Shown: piece by piece, positions 47,277 through 58,574 of the stretch
How positions within the stretch are numbered: position 1 is the stretch's first letter
Layout: each line of letters opens with the position of its first letter
Source: Gonocerus acuteangulatus
Taxonomy: Eukaryota; Arthropoda; Insecta; Hemiptera; Coreidae
Assembly: GCA_946811695.1 (NCBI GenBank)
Contig: OX328128.1
Coordinates: 77,222,821 to 77,286,820, forward strand
Length of the DNA stretch: 64,000 nucleotides
Reading direction: 5' to 3'
Translations under genes and position numbers: made by a program
Notes under the pieces: generated by a model
Seen by the model: the letters and a program-made list of their open reading frames with translations, nothing else
What the model was told of the DNA's origin: nothing
Database searches by the model: none

Positions 47277-47660
47277 TAACTATTCATTTGATTTTATTTT
47301 TTCGTGCCTATATTTTCAACCCACGATATATTGGCGTGTTTCCCAAATCTTTTTTTCCCATATATTGTTCCAAAGGATTATTTCCTCTTTCTCCCCCCCC
47401 CCCTTTTCGGCGCTATTGGCCTAGATGTCGATGCGCTGTAAAAAAAAAAAGGATTTATTTTTTTATTTTTTTGTTTTAACGGCGCATCGACATCTAGGCC
47501 ATTAGAGCCGAAAAAAGGAGGGAAAAGGGGGGGGGGGGGGAGAAAGAGGAAATAATCCTTTGGAACAAAAAAAGGAAAAAAAAAAAGATTTAGGAGATAC
47601 GCCTATATATCGAGGATTGAAAATAAAGGCACGAAAAAATAAAATCAAATGAATAGTTAA
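47277..47660. repeat. 384-bp palindrome with SINE-tail-like arms
   Basis: Arms about 47277-47460 and 47475-47660 are inverted copies with small differences. They share ttaactattcatttgatttt, aggattatttcctctttctc, a C/G run and cctagatgtcgatgcgc. The inner phrase ggcgcatcgacatctaggcc matches the 3' end of SINE family S2 (gatgcgccgta, ggtcattagcgcc). It may have arisen from two SINE tails joined head to head, or from inverted duplication around one. Confidence 0.8.
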
Positions 47661-47877
47661 AGCTGCAAAGTATTTTCTGTCCGCAAGTATTTATGTAGGC
47701 ATCATATCCCCTCTACTTGGAATTTCCACCACCCGGAAATAAGTGCTTGAAACTTGGTACACGCTAGTTTTTCAGTTCTTTGTGTCGATTTTCCTCATAT
47801 ATTTATTGTTTTTTTTTGTAGTTGCTTTTAGCAGTAAAATTATATTTTCAGTAGAACAAAGTACGTATAAGGACTCG

Positions 47878-48055
47878 GGTACGATACAACCTGAGAGCGA
47901 GAGAGCGTTGAGCGCCAGAACGGCGCCGTCTACGATACAGAGTGGCTGAGCGCCAGAGCAGCGCCGTCTACGATACAGAGTGGCTGAGCGAAAGAGCGTT
48001 GAGCGCCAGAGTGTTGAGCGCCAGAGCGGCGCCATCTACGATACAGAGCGGCTGG
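47878..48055. repeat. GC-rich degenerate tandem units
   Basis: Three to four imperfect copies of a ~40-base unit with gagcgccagagc, gcgccgtctacgatacagag and tggctgagcg. Additional copies lie at 51096-51155. These are among the few GC-rich stretches here. Function unknown. Confidence 0.75.
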
Positions 48056-49856
48056 GAGGTAATTTCCGTTAGTCTCTCTTATCGCATACTCCAAGAAATT
48101 TAAAAAAAAATTAAAAAAATTATTGTTTTAAAAGCGTAGTTAATAAAAATATCTTACCTTGCAAGTTTAATGTCTTTCCAACCATTTCCCATAGTTTCTT
48201 AGTTATGATTGTATTTTTAAAATCACTGTGTCATTCCATACTTTGCACTTCCGTAATTAAAAGCTCACATTCACTATCATCCAATTTACTCTTTTTCTGC
48301 CATGTTCACTAGTCAAAAGCTTGACTGATAACTGAGAGTGGCGAGCGAAATTTAATCTCATTGCTGAATTATGATTTTATATACGCCCATGCTTCTTGTA
48401 TTTAGTTAGTGTCAAGTCTATCTATGAGTTCATTAAATTCTCCTTTAAATATTTAAAATATCAAATGTTGCATGATAGATCCCAAATAAACAAACTACAT
48501 AAAGTGTTAAACAAAAAGTTCCCGTCCCTTGAATCACACACAAAAGATTCTCTAACTAAAGTCTAGCATAAAGACAGCGAAAATTTCCACGGAGAGTCTA
48601 GAGAGAAGGCCCTTGACTGAATTAAAGCAGACCTGCTAATGGTGGTTTTCATTAGAGAAGGTTATACAAGAACAAAACACCAGAGTGTATATCTGTTAAC
48701 ATTTATCTTAGGGCTTTGAAGGGCCTTGTGAATGGGGCTTTGGACTTTGCTTCCTTCCAACAAAGCCCCTACCCAAGGCGACGCCTTTTCACGCTTCCAC
48801 GCTCATTATTTACATTTAAGGGACCGTTGAGCAGTACTCGCTATTGCATTTCGACGCTCACTCAATAACACTTTTAGTTCAAGCATAATTTATTATAAAA
48901 ATTAAATATCGCTGTTATTTATGTGTTACACACACACACAAATACACGTATACATATTGTTTAGTATGTAGCAGCGCGCCCCTCACGGCTAAGTTTTCAT
49001 TGATGGCAACACTGGATATTTCGAAAAATAAAGATATCTCGTAAAACTTTATTGAGGTGAACTTGTAGCATATTTAATCAGCTTTCATTTGTTATATAAT
49101 GGTCATGTCGCTAGGACGCATGGTTACCGAGATATAAGCGAAACCCAGAAAATTGGGACCTTCTAACCCCCCTCGCCCCGGCACAAAGGCTACGGGCGGG
49201 GACTTTTGATATGTTGACCTCATAACTAGCCGAAACAAAGTTATGAAGTCAAAAATTGTGGTCATAACATTTCCATCTATAAATCTTCCTTGCCTGGACT
49301 ATTACTAAACAGTTGTTGCCAAATTTCAGATTTCACGCTGTACACTGAAATTGTTTTAACGTTTGAAGGAAAATACATAAAATAGTAAAGTAATATATAT
49401 TATTGAAGGGAATGTAATGCTCTACAGCCCTGTAACTGGCATTTATTTTTTGGGTACATCGTTATCCGGTCAAAAGGGCAAAAAATGTTTGTCAAAAGTT
49501 TTTTTCCTCAAAATTACAGACTTTCAAGACTGGGTATTTTGAAACTGTGGCTTACTTACACGTAATTTTAGAAACAGGGGAAACAAAAAACAAAAACCTC
49601 GCCTGAAAAAGTTGTTTTAAATTTTATTAGCTTTCATTTTAAAAGAAAAAAAAAAAATGCATTGAAATCGGTTATGATTTCCGTAGCCTTTTTTGAAACA
49701 AGAAAAGTTTGGCCCCACTGTGCGCCGGTGCAAATTGCTGCCGAAATCCATGCGGCTTTCTGCGAACAGAAATTATTATTTATTTAAGTAAAGATGGAAT
49801 GGTTAGGATTCGGCTAAAGAAACCTCAATATGATTTTTGTTTAAAAAATCTATATT
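48056..49856. other. long stretch without recognised gene
   Basis: About 1.8 kb. I saw no conserved protein, RNA or repeat except short low-complexity tracts (CA-rich near 48931). The many in-frame stops argue against an exon of any size. Confidence 0.5.
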
Positions 49857-50140
49857 TTGGACGTTTCGGCTGCTCATTGGTAGCCTTCGTCAGCTAAAAT
49901 GACAAGAAAAACAGAAATTAATACAGAAAAAAGTTTATAATTGAGATAAGTAACAGAAATATAAATACACTTAACTTATTATAAAAGAACAATTTGGTCT
50001 TAAATTCTTAGAATGAGTAGAATGAAAATCAAAAGAAACATAACAAAAAAAGAAGAAAAAAGGCTATTGTATTGAAGTTTTAGCTGACGTTGTCATTTTA
50101 GCTGACGAAGGCTACCAATGAGTAGTCCGAAACGTGTGAC
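49857..50140. mobile_element. Penelope-like inverted pair with hammerhead-like core
   Basis: Inverted copies of a ~50-base motif lie at 49858-49905 (minus sense) and 50092-50137 (plus sense). Each reads CTGACGA, a stem-loop (ggct...agcc), then cGAAAcgt. CUGANGA plus GAAA around a stem II is the conserved core of hammerhead ribozymes, known from Penelope-like element terminal repeats. Stem III and the cleavage site are not clear. The region between the copies is A-rich and non-coding. Confidence 0.5.
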
Positions 50141-50669
50141 AGTCGTGAATGGCCAATCCTGAGACGGCATAAAACCACTTCTTCCCGTCTGTTTGGCCTG
50201 TTACTGGATGACCATTCCTGTACAGTGTGCTTGATTTCTCGAAGCTTGTTGTCAGTCGTGTTGTACCAGGATTCTTCTCATTTATCTGTTATGTATCTCT
50301 TAGATAAGAAATGTATGCGTGCAATTGCAAGATATTTTTTTTTTTTTTTTTTTTTATACCAGATGTAAATTATTCATCCTTTTCTGGTATGTTAATCCTG
50401 TAAAGGGTATTTGAAAAGACTCAGCCACATGTAAGCAGATATAATATACCAGGAGCTCTTTATATTCGGTCCTTTATTTCGAGCCCTTAGAATGAGGGTT
50501 CTAATTATAGGCCCAGCTAGGGGCTTTATCCTGAAGCTGTAGAACCTCAAGCAGAACCCCGAGGCATAGAAGTGCAGCCTAGCGGCGCATCAAAGAAATA
50601 AAGGTAGGAACCTCATCAGATACATGTGGACTTTGTGGAGGATTATTCACCCGAAAGGATAAACCTTGC
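50141..50669. other. no recognised gene
   Basis: Contains a T-run (50334-50355) and no recognised coding or repeat. Confidence 0.5.
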
Positions 50670-50802
50670 TTTTAGCGCGTTTCCACTCTCCCTCCATAAG
50701 GAGGAAACCTTCTTATCAGGTTGACCCCATAACGTAATCCGGAAGTGCTGACTAGAAAATGTTACGTATCAGAATCCATATATCTCGAAAATAACGGTGG
50801 TT

Positions 50803-50845
<43 letters not shown>

Positions 50846-51240
50846 GGAAGGTGTTGTACCTCTGACCATACTGTACCTTTGACCACCGAGGCTGTGGCGG
50901 CGTGTAGCAACATTTTATAAATTTTGGTGTAATTAGTGTTTAGCTCCTTCACTAGAGGGCTTGTGTAACCTACTTTGACTTATTCAAGTCAAAGAGGATT
51001 CTTGCAAAAAATACTTATCCATTTCTATCGCTAAAATGTAAGTTATTTATTGATGTCGTTTTGCCCCATAATATTTTTTGTATTATGTATTTTTAGAGTG
51101 GCTGAGCGCCAGAGCAGCGCCGTCTACGATACAGAGTGGCTGAGCGACAGAGCGTTGAGCGCTTATCACAAAAGATCAAAATCTTAACTACTGGAGATAT
51201 GAACAGAACCGCGCTAAGATGACAAAGTTCCTGCGTTCAC
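50670..51240 (-). mobile_element. HINE-like subfamily 2 (minus), with insertions
   Basis: On the minus strand the 5' end at about 51240 has aggaactttgtcatcttagc then gcggttctgttcatatct, and the 3' end at 50670 has the hairpin tcctccttatggaggga followed by gtggaaacgcgctaaaa. A (TA)n core lies at 50805-50839. A fragment of the pogo-like element (50844-50890) and a GC-rich unit (51096-51155) lie inside. Confidence 0.6.
50844..50890. mobile_element. pogo-like element end fragment
   Basis: ggggaaggtgttgtacctct then gaccatactgtacctttgac repeats the terminal motif of the element at 19704, again immediately after a (TA)n tract. Only one end is recognisable. Confidence 0.6.
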
Positions 51241-51479
51241 ACTTTATTTTTGAGCGATGTATCAGTTAATTGGAAAGAACCGAGTGATTTTAGCGCGTCT
51301 GCACGTTATCAATAAACGATTGGAAAATGTCAGAACATAAAGTCATAATAATATGCATTTTAAAATCTCTTGATCTCGTTGAAAACTTCTCAGTCCTTAT
51401 CTTTACACAATATTTCAATTCCCAAAAAACACTTATTTTCGCAAATTAACATTCTAAAATATAAAAAAAAGTCAGCTGT

Positions 51480-51745
51480 GGGCAGGCAAAAACTGGCTGC
51501 AAATCGACACTGTACCTCACTCAGACGTCATCGGACATGAGCAAACGCATAATAACTAAGACAGTGTGCGAATGGAAAGGAAACTGGTTCAAGACTTAAT
51601 GCAAATGAAAAGGAATTAAGAAAAAGAACAATTTTCTATATGAAGCGAAGTAATTTTCTCCTTCTTTCCCTCTCAGATTTACTGGACAAAAAAGAAAGAC
51701 AACTTTGTAAGCAATGCAATAGGACTCTCACTGTTAAATACATAC
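51480..51745 (+). pseudogene. LINE C-terminal fragment feeding into a satellite
   Basis: The recognisable part reads LSDLLDKKERQLCKQCNRTL then TVKYIL: a C-x2-C-x7 knuckle with the His replaced by Tyr. It corresponds to the THSxL...CxxC...LTVKHIL segment of I-type LINEs. Upstream sequence is frameshifted. Immediately after KYIL the sequence becomes the repeat unit of the downstream satellite. Confidence 0.55.
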
Positions 51746-53185
51746 TGAACCACCTACCTGACAAACTCAATAGGGAACCACGAGTAAGGCAAACTCCACA
51801 GGGAACCATCTGCATTTCAAACACCATACTGAACCATCTACATGAAAAACTCAATAGGGAACCAAGAGTAAAGCAAACTCCACGGGGAACCACCTACATT
51901 TCAAACACCATAGTGGACCATCTAAATGTCTAACGCCATACTGAACCACCTACATGACAAACTCAATAGGGAACCACGAGTAAGGCAAACTCCACAGGGA
52001 ACCACCTACATTTCAAACTCCATAGTGAACCATCTGTATTTCAAACACCATACTGAACCATCTACATGAAAGCTCAATAGGGATCCAAGAGTAAAGCAAA
52101 CTCCACGGGGAACCACCTACATTTCAAACACCATAGTGAACCATCTAAATGTCTAACGCCATACTGAACCACCTACATGACAAACTCAATAGGGAACCAC
52201 GAGTAAGGCAAACTCCACAGGGAACCACCTACATTTCAAACTCCATAGTGAACCATCTGCATTTCAAACACCATACTGAACCATCTACATGAAAGCTCAA
52301 TAGGGATCCAAGAGTAAAGCAAACTCCACAGGGAACCACCTACATTTCAAACTCCACAGGGAACCATTTGCATTTCAAACACCATACTGAACCATCTACA
52401 TGAAAGCTCAATAGGGATCCAAGAGTAAAGCAAACTCCACGGGGAACCACCTACATTTCAAACACCATAGTGAACCATCTAAATGTCTAACGCCATACTG
52501 AACCACCTACATGACAAACTCAATAGGGAACCACGAGTAAGGCAAACTCCACGGGGAACCACCTACATTTCAAACACCATAGTGAACCATCTAAATGTCT
52601 AACGCCATACTGAACCACCTACATGACAAACTCAATAGGGAACCACGAGTAAGGCAAACTCCACAGGGAACCACCTACATTTCAAACTCCATAGTGAACC
52701 ACCTACATGTCAAACATCATAGTGAACCACCTACATGTCAAACATCATAGTGAACCACCTACATGTCAAACTCCATAGTGCACCACTTACATGTCAAACA
52801 TCATAGTGAACCACCTACATGTCAAACATCATAGTGAAACACCTAAATGTCAAATACCATAGTGAACCACCTACATGTCAAACATCATAGTGAACCACCT
52901 ACCTGTCAAACACCATAGTGAATCACCTGCATGTCAAACATCATAGTGAAACACGTACATGTCAAATACCATAGTGAACCACCTACTTGTCAAACATCAT
53001 ATTGAACCACCTACATGTCAAACTCCATAGGGAACCACGATTATGGCAAACTCATTAGAGATCCACCCACAAGGCAAACTCCATTGAAAACCACCTACAT
53101 AGCAAACACCATATAGAAGCACCTACATACATGTTAAACTCCATAGAGAACCACCTACATGGCAAACTCTATTGAGCACCACCTA
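51745..53185. repeat. complex higher-order satellite (ccacctacat repeats)
   Basis: About 1.4 kb built from short words: gaaccacctacatgacaaac, tcaatagggaaccacgagta, aggcaaactccacagggaac and gaaccatctgcatttcaaac. From 51745 to 52685 they form higher-order blocks of roughly 230 bases. From 52685 to 53185 a simpler ~28-30-base unit (cacctacatgtcaaacatca) dominates and decays at the right edge. Confidence 0.92.
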
Positions 53186-53680
53186 CATGATGAAGTAACT
53201 AAGCAGCGAACAAAGGGAGTTAATATTTATCCAGAGTAGTTTTGATATTGTGAATTTGTTTGGAATTTCATTATAGCGAAGGGAAACTGGAACTTCAAAG
53301 GCGGCACGACATCAAAGGGCTTGATAATTGGGGAATTGCAGAGGCCACAAAGATCGGCTAACTGAAATCACCTTCAAATGTTTAACTTCCTTCAAGGGAA
53401 ATACAATCATAATAATTTATCTCTTTATTTATTAAGGAATAATAAATATTTAAATTAATTTAAAAACAAAATATTACCATGTATTTAATTCCAATAAATA
53501 ATTGTCCAATATTATTATGATAAAATAAGTATTTATAAGTTGTGTTAGTAAATACCTCTTTGGCGTCTTCTCGGTGACCCATACGTATCGATTAGCAATA
53601 TCGACGTTTCATATCTATTAGATCGCAATCGAGAAGGGGAAACTTATGTATATATATGTGTGTAACATAGTCCAGCCCAT
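53186..53680. other. no recognised gene
   Basis: AT-rich; no coding motif. Confidence 0.5.
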
Positions 53681-53684
53681 TACG

Positions 53685-53990
53685 CCAGGGCTGCTAGAAA
53701 TTGGTTGAACACTTGACTATCCATGGCGTTTGATAGGACTTGGTGGGCCGGTATCTTGGCCGGCTCGATCATGAGACCACACGCTCTTGGATTTCTTCGT
53801 ATGGGGACACATTAATCATTTGGTCTACAGGGAGTCCATTGGTTCAAGGGAGTACCTCATCCATCGCATCAGATGGGCCTGGGAACATATTACAGCAGAG
53901 CAATGCACAAATGCTATCCATTCTGTGAATGTGCGATGTGATGCCTGTAATGCTGCAAGGGGCCAAACCTTTGAACAGTTTTTAAATTGA
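53685..53990 (+). pseudogene. Tc1/mariner-like transposase, C-terminal fragment
   Basis: Frame 1 reads AHYARAARNWLNT stop LSMAFDR. After a frameshift near 53735 it reads GGPVSWPARS stop DHTLLDFFVWGHINHLVYRE and continues EYLIHRIRWAWEHIT to NVRCDACNAARGQTFEQFLN stop. The order GGP...WPARSPDLTPLDFFLWG followed by a C-terminal RC.AC motif is typical of arthropod mariner-related DDE/D transposases. Two stops and at least one frameshift make it non-functional. Terminal repeats were not found. Confidence 0.75.
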
Positions 53991-54118
53991 TTATTAAGAA
54001 TTATTGGAAGAAGGAATTCTTATTTTATAATTATGTATGCTTCAAGTGTTAAATTTAAAATGTTTCAAGAATTGAAAATTTATTTTAATTAAGAATTGAA
54101 GGTTTTTTGATTTTCGTG

Positions 54119-54155
54119 TTTTAGCGCTTTCCTCCGAAGGAAAGTAGCTATTTTT
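54119..54155 (-). mobile_element. HINE-like 3' end fragment (minus)
   Basis: Minus strand: tagctactttccttcggagg then aaagcgctaaaa, the subfamily 1 terminal hairpin with a gcgctaaaa end. No matching 5' end was recognised nearby. Confidence 0.55.
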
Positions 54156-54639
54156 AATTTTGTCGAACAGGCAGCTTTACATGGTGTCAGTAAATTTGTT
54201 GGACCAAGATGATTTTTTGTTGTTTTTTTGTCGGGGGGAGGGGGTGGGTGGGTTAAACCAAAGATAAACCATTTACGTTTAATGACTTTTATATAGAAAG
54301 AATGCCTTTTCACAATTGTGTTTTAGCTCTTTTTTTGTGTTTATCTAGGAAACAAAGCAAAAACCAGATACATGCTAAAGGAATGTTTTTCTTCCTTTTT
54401 TTCCTGCAACGATTCCCAAAGTTTGGCCATTTATTTTGGGGATATGTATATATATATATATATTTCGCGCAGATAATTCGGATCAAAATTACTTACGCCA
54501 AGACCAGAGCGGGTCTCTTTAGTTGTGTGGTATCTAATGAAACCACATTAGACCGTTTTTGAGAGATCATAAAAACACTTTAACACTGGTTCTGGGTCCT
54601 CAATAACAAGGATAATGAAGGACAAAATTATTTTAGGAT

Positions 54640-55040
54640 GTTGTACATTTATTAAAATCTTAAGACGCATTTACGGCCCGGCGAAGGAAGGTCAAATTTG
54701 GAGGAGACGTAAAAACCGAGAGCTTTATAGTTTATATAACGACTTAAATGTTGTTAACTTCATAAAGCTTGGACGGTTAGGTTGGGCTGGGCACGTCATA
54801 CGAATGGGGGAAGGAGAGATACCAGGGAAGGTCCTTGAAGCCAGGATGTAACGAACTAGGAGGAGAGGGAGACCCAGGCTGAGATGGGAGGACAGTGTGG
54901 CAGCTGATGCTAGGGTCATTCTCAATGCACCGAACTGGAAGGCGGCGGCAGCAGATAGAGATGGTTGGCGGAAGCTCATAGAGGAGGCCAAGACCCGCCT
55001 AGGGTTGTAGCGCCAAATAATAATAAGAAGAAGAAGTACA
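54640..55040 (+). pseudogene. RTE-type LINE 3' fragment
   Basis: Translation: LRRIYGPAKEGQIWRRR, NRELYSLYNDLNVVNFIKLG, RLGWAGHVIRMGEGEIPGK, a stop, then RTRRRGRPRLRWEDSV, WKAAAADRDGWRKLIEEAKT and RLGL stop. This is the characteristic C-terminus of RTE-like reverse transcriptases in arthropods. It ends with a short simple-sequence tail (aataataataagaagaagaa). 5'-truncated. Confidence 0.8.
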
Positions 55041-55724
55041 TTTATGAAAAGCAGGATAAATACATTTTAGTTAAAACAAAAAAAAAAAAAAAAATGTTCA
55101 ATAGACTTCAGCAGAAATCAATGAAAGGTATTCATTTGAAAGGGCAGTAAATTTTCAACTTGTGATTTAATCATGTCCTGTTTTTGAAATATTAAGAAAA
55201 AAAAATACAGTTACGAATGAAAAACCATATCTAGTCACTTAATATTTTTTCAGGGAGTGAGGAAAAGTGCTAGAGTGAATTGTAGAAATGTTTGCCTTAA
55301 CTAAGAACATCAATTCATAACAATTGTCTAACTAGAACTACCAACTCCAGCAGAAATGACTAACTGCTTGAGTGTTGTAGTTTTGATGACCAGCTATTCA
55401 ATTCTCCCTAATCCCTAAAGCCTAATTCAGGACTCGAGCTCTGGGATTTGTCACAAGTCCTTAGGGAAAGATACAAATTTTCCTAGGTCATTTGAAGGTC
55501 TCCGCTCATTGACAACACGGAATCAAGAACCGTCAAGTGTCGTTCTAATAAACGATGTGTCATTTTAATAAACGATGTCATAGTTCGGCTATGATTATAA
55601 CTATGATTGTATCAACGTGGCAAGTATTTCATTTATACAATTAAATTTTAAATTCCAGTAATACGGGCAGGTTTTCTAAAGATCACCACCATTTTCTAGG
55701 GATTGGCCCCATTTTTTAAAAATT
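55041..55724. other. no recognised gene
   Basis: Contains an A-run near 55080 and no recognised feature. Confidence 0.5.
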
Positions 55725-55882
55725 TTTTAAAAGAAAATGCTGGGTAGGCCTAGGGACAGTCTACGTCCCCGAATCCAACTCACAAACGAAGACACTAAAA
55801 GATAAAATCGTTGGTGGGCCCGAGCTTTGAACACAGATCCTCCAGTAGTAGGGTGCCGTACCAATGAGCTAACCTTGCCCCT
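55725..55882 (-). mobile_element. tRNA-headed SINE (family S1), minus strand
   Basis: Minus strand: gcaaggttagctcattggta (A box), tactggaggatctgtgttca then aagctcgg (degenerate B box), ttttagtgtcttcgtttgtg and gggtaggcc-type body. It matches the order of the copy at 15592 but is shorter at the 3' end. Confidence 0.7.
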
Positions 55883-56869
55883 AAAATAATGCAACTAAAT
55901 GAGAAAGAATTTTGTAATATGGGTTTCCTTTAGAATGAGCGGAAGTTAAAGAGGTGAAGTGAGAGATTTCCGCTCAGAATTGGCTTCTTTGGGTTCCTGG
56001 GTGTCTTGCTTCTCTTCGAGATTTCATCGGAGTAGGGATTAACATATTTCACGAAATATCACGCCTAAATATTAACTGATTCTATTCCAAACTTTATGAA
56101 TCACTCTAGGGATGAGGAAGGAAACACGCTAACTTATGACGCAGTCATCTTTGGCAAAAATCAATTCCATTACGACAATCTATAGGCCGATTGGAGTCAA
56201 TTCCGCGCCAAAAGGAATAAAAGCCCGGGAAAGCCGGACCAGCTGTTTCTATTTCCCGCCCGTGGGGGTTTTTTACTCGACACGTCGTTAATTTCCTCCC
56301 TATATTCAGTTAGTGAATGCAGTAGCTCTTCATTGGAGTAGGAAAAACAAGGCAGAGGATGAAGAAAGATCCCCTTGTTATGTTGGTAGCTATGTATTTA
56401 TGAGACTCCAATAGATATGCTTTTTATAACTATAGGCCATCTTCGAATGGAAGGATATTCCAATTTTAGAATCATTTCAGTATTATTTAATTAGGTTCAA
56501 TATTTTTAAAATTGTTCAGCCATTGTCCATTGGCAGTGCTTAATCTCTACATATTTCCGTATAACTTTTTGGTGCCCTGAACTCGTTAACTACCATAGTG
56601 TTATTGAATGGTTAGTTCTCTCAGGCCAGACGAATATCACTTTTATGTTAAGGCTATGATTTGTTGTATTTATTTTTAAATTTAGGCAATGAATGTTTTG
56701 TACCGATATTAAATCATTCCTTCCCTTTCTATTTTCAAATCACATTAATACATGTGGCACAGTAATGCAAAATGTTGATGGAAATGATCCAGATGTATAA
56801 TTTCGATACATACTTCTAATTTCAAACAATTTGTAGCGGAAACTGACGAAACCAAAAACAAAATAAATA
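55883..56869. other. no recognised gene
   Basis: About 1 kb of AT-rich sequence without motif. Confidence 0.5.
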
Positions 56870-57120
56870 TTATTCTGCAGATCCTAAGTTGAAGACTAAG
56901 ATGTTGTAGATAGTTGGTGACAGCTTTATTTAGTCTTCATATATTTTATTTTCAAGTTTATATAGTGCGACATGCCACACATCTGGTTATTAAATTTTGT
57001 AACAGAAACGTTTCGGTTATAAGCCATTTACAATCTTTGATGATTGTATTTACCTTTATGATTTTGCATTATTTCTTATATTACAATCTTCAGATATTTC
57101 CCATATATATATATCATGCT
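56870..57120. mobile_element. half copy of the Penelope-like inverted-repeat element
   Basis: gcagatcctaagttgaag, gatagttggtgacagcttta and agaaacgtttcggttataag match the left arm of the element at 16705-17213 in the same order. The right arm is absent. Confidence 0.6.
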
Positions 57121-57234
57121 TTTGCCCAAGTTGATGTAATTTAGTTTGAATCAGGAGGAAACCTCAACTTTGGATTGCATGGTTAATGTCATGCATTGAG
57201 TCTGCTTCTTTAATCGACGACTCGATTCGGAGGA

Positions 57235-57235
<1 letters not shown>

Positions 57236-57287
<52 letters not shown>
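57236..57287. repeat. (TA)n microsatellite
   Basis: Pure AT dinucleotide tract followed by cgcacacatc. Confidence 0.95.
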
Positions 57288-57288
<1 letters not shown>

Positions 57289-57599
57289 GCACACATCAAA
57301 ACTACTATCTATGGTAAAATAGTAAAAGCGTGAGTTTTCTTTTCCCTTTTTCCCAGTATTTTTTATGAGGTTTGCCACAAATGGTTTGATTTTCCAGTTG
57401 AAAAGAGCCCTAAATCGAATCAGAGACTAGTGAAGGGCTGAATCGCTTTGAGAGCTATTCGTGGGCGAAAGCAGAACTCTGAAACCCTCGCTGTACAACT
57501 CGAAAAGCAAACGTTTGATTCTGAACAAACATTTACTCTAGCGGATATAGGATTTTTGTGTGCAACAATTTCTTTATTTATTTATAATATAAGGGTATT

Positions 57600-58335
57600 T
57601 GATGATGGCGCACGGACAGAACAAGGAAATGATTACCATTCTCTCAACACGTCAATGAAGCTTGCCAATAAAGCCAATAAAATCCTCCGTCTGCGTTATC
57701 CTTATTTCAATAGAACATCAAAACTCAGCTCTGAAAATAAATTGCAACTTTATAAATCTTGTATGAGAACAATTTCAACATACGCTTGCCCTTTATGGAC
57801 CTAAAGTAATTATAATATACTAAAAAAAGCCAACGGCCATAGCCACTTTGAATGCACCGGTTCCCGTAGATCACCGAAGTTAAGGAACGTCGGGCGTGGT
57901 CAGTAACTGAATGGGTGACCGACCACGAGCTGTTGGCATTATAAAAGGCTGGCAACCTGTTGATAGCCCGCCGTTAATAGCCCAATAGCTGATACGCAAT
58001 TAAAACAGGAAAAAAAAACATACTAAAATAATTGCATCAGAATAGCAGAAAACTTACCTAGATATACTCCAATAGATAGACTATACGAAACTTCAAAATT
58101 GACTCCTTTAAAAACTTACATACTACTGAAGGTAAAATTCTTTATAGTATCTAAAGAGAAACAGAATCCACTGATTAAACAAATAGGAAACATTGACAAC
58201 ACGACGTTACGTACACAAAAAAACAAAACGCATATTACTGGAGGAGGAAAAACTTTATTGTACAAAAAGTTTGGTTGCCCAACTAAATTGGGTTGCTCCG
58301 TACACAACATGTTGATCAACCTTGTAGGTATTTTA
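57600..58335 (+). pseudogene. Jockey-type LINE fragment split by a SINE
   Basis: KLANKANKILRLRYPYFNRT, SKLSSENKLQLYKSCMR and STYACPLWT match the RT C-terminal segment also seen at 21.8 kb. After the SINE at 57828-58019 the similar reading continues with stops (IIASE, KTYLDILQ) and an end like VHKKTKRILLEEEK. It is truncated at 5' and has several stops. Confidence 0.65.
57836..58019 (+). mobile_element. 5S rRNA-headed SINE (SINE3-type)
   Basis: 57839-57940 is 5S rRNA-like: gccaacggccatagccactt, gatcaccgaagttaaggaac, gtcgggcgtggtcagtaact and atgggtgaccg are the classic 5S segments, including the internal promoter region. About 18 bases are missing near the 3' end relative to a normal ~120-nt 5S. 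A ~65-base non-5S body (ggctggcaacctgttgatag, cccgccgttaatagccc) and a short poly(A) follow. ATACTAAAA flanks both sides (57827-57835 and 58020-58028) as a target-site duplication. It is not a functional 5S gene. Confidence 0.88.
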
Positions 58336-58574
58336 AATTAAAAAAAAAAAATAAATTACTAAAAATAAAAACATTATATGAATTAAGTAAATAAATGAGA
58401 ATATAGTGATGATAGTATTAATAAAAATCAACAAAACGAAAAAAAAAATCGATATTATATAAAATACTACTTTTAAATATACCAAAAAGTGAAATAATAA
58501 TTAAATTAAAAAAAAAAAAAAAAAAAAAAATAGAATGTTTCAGCCATATATGTGGCTTTGAATGATAGCAAGCG
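58336..58574. other. A-rich low-complexity sequence
   Basis: Several A-runs (58339, 58507-58530) with no coding sequence. Confidence 0.6.

Noticed and set aside
57839..57940. Functional 5S rRNA gene
   Set aside because: It is shortened near the 3' end, followed by a SINE body and poly(A), and flanked by a target-site duplication.
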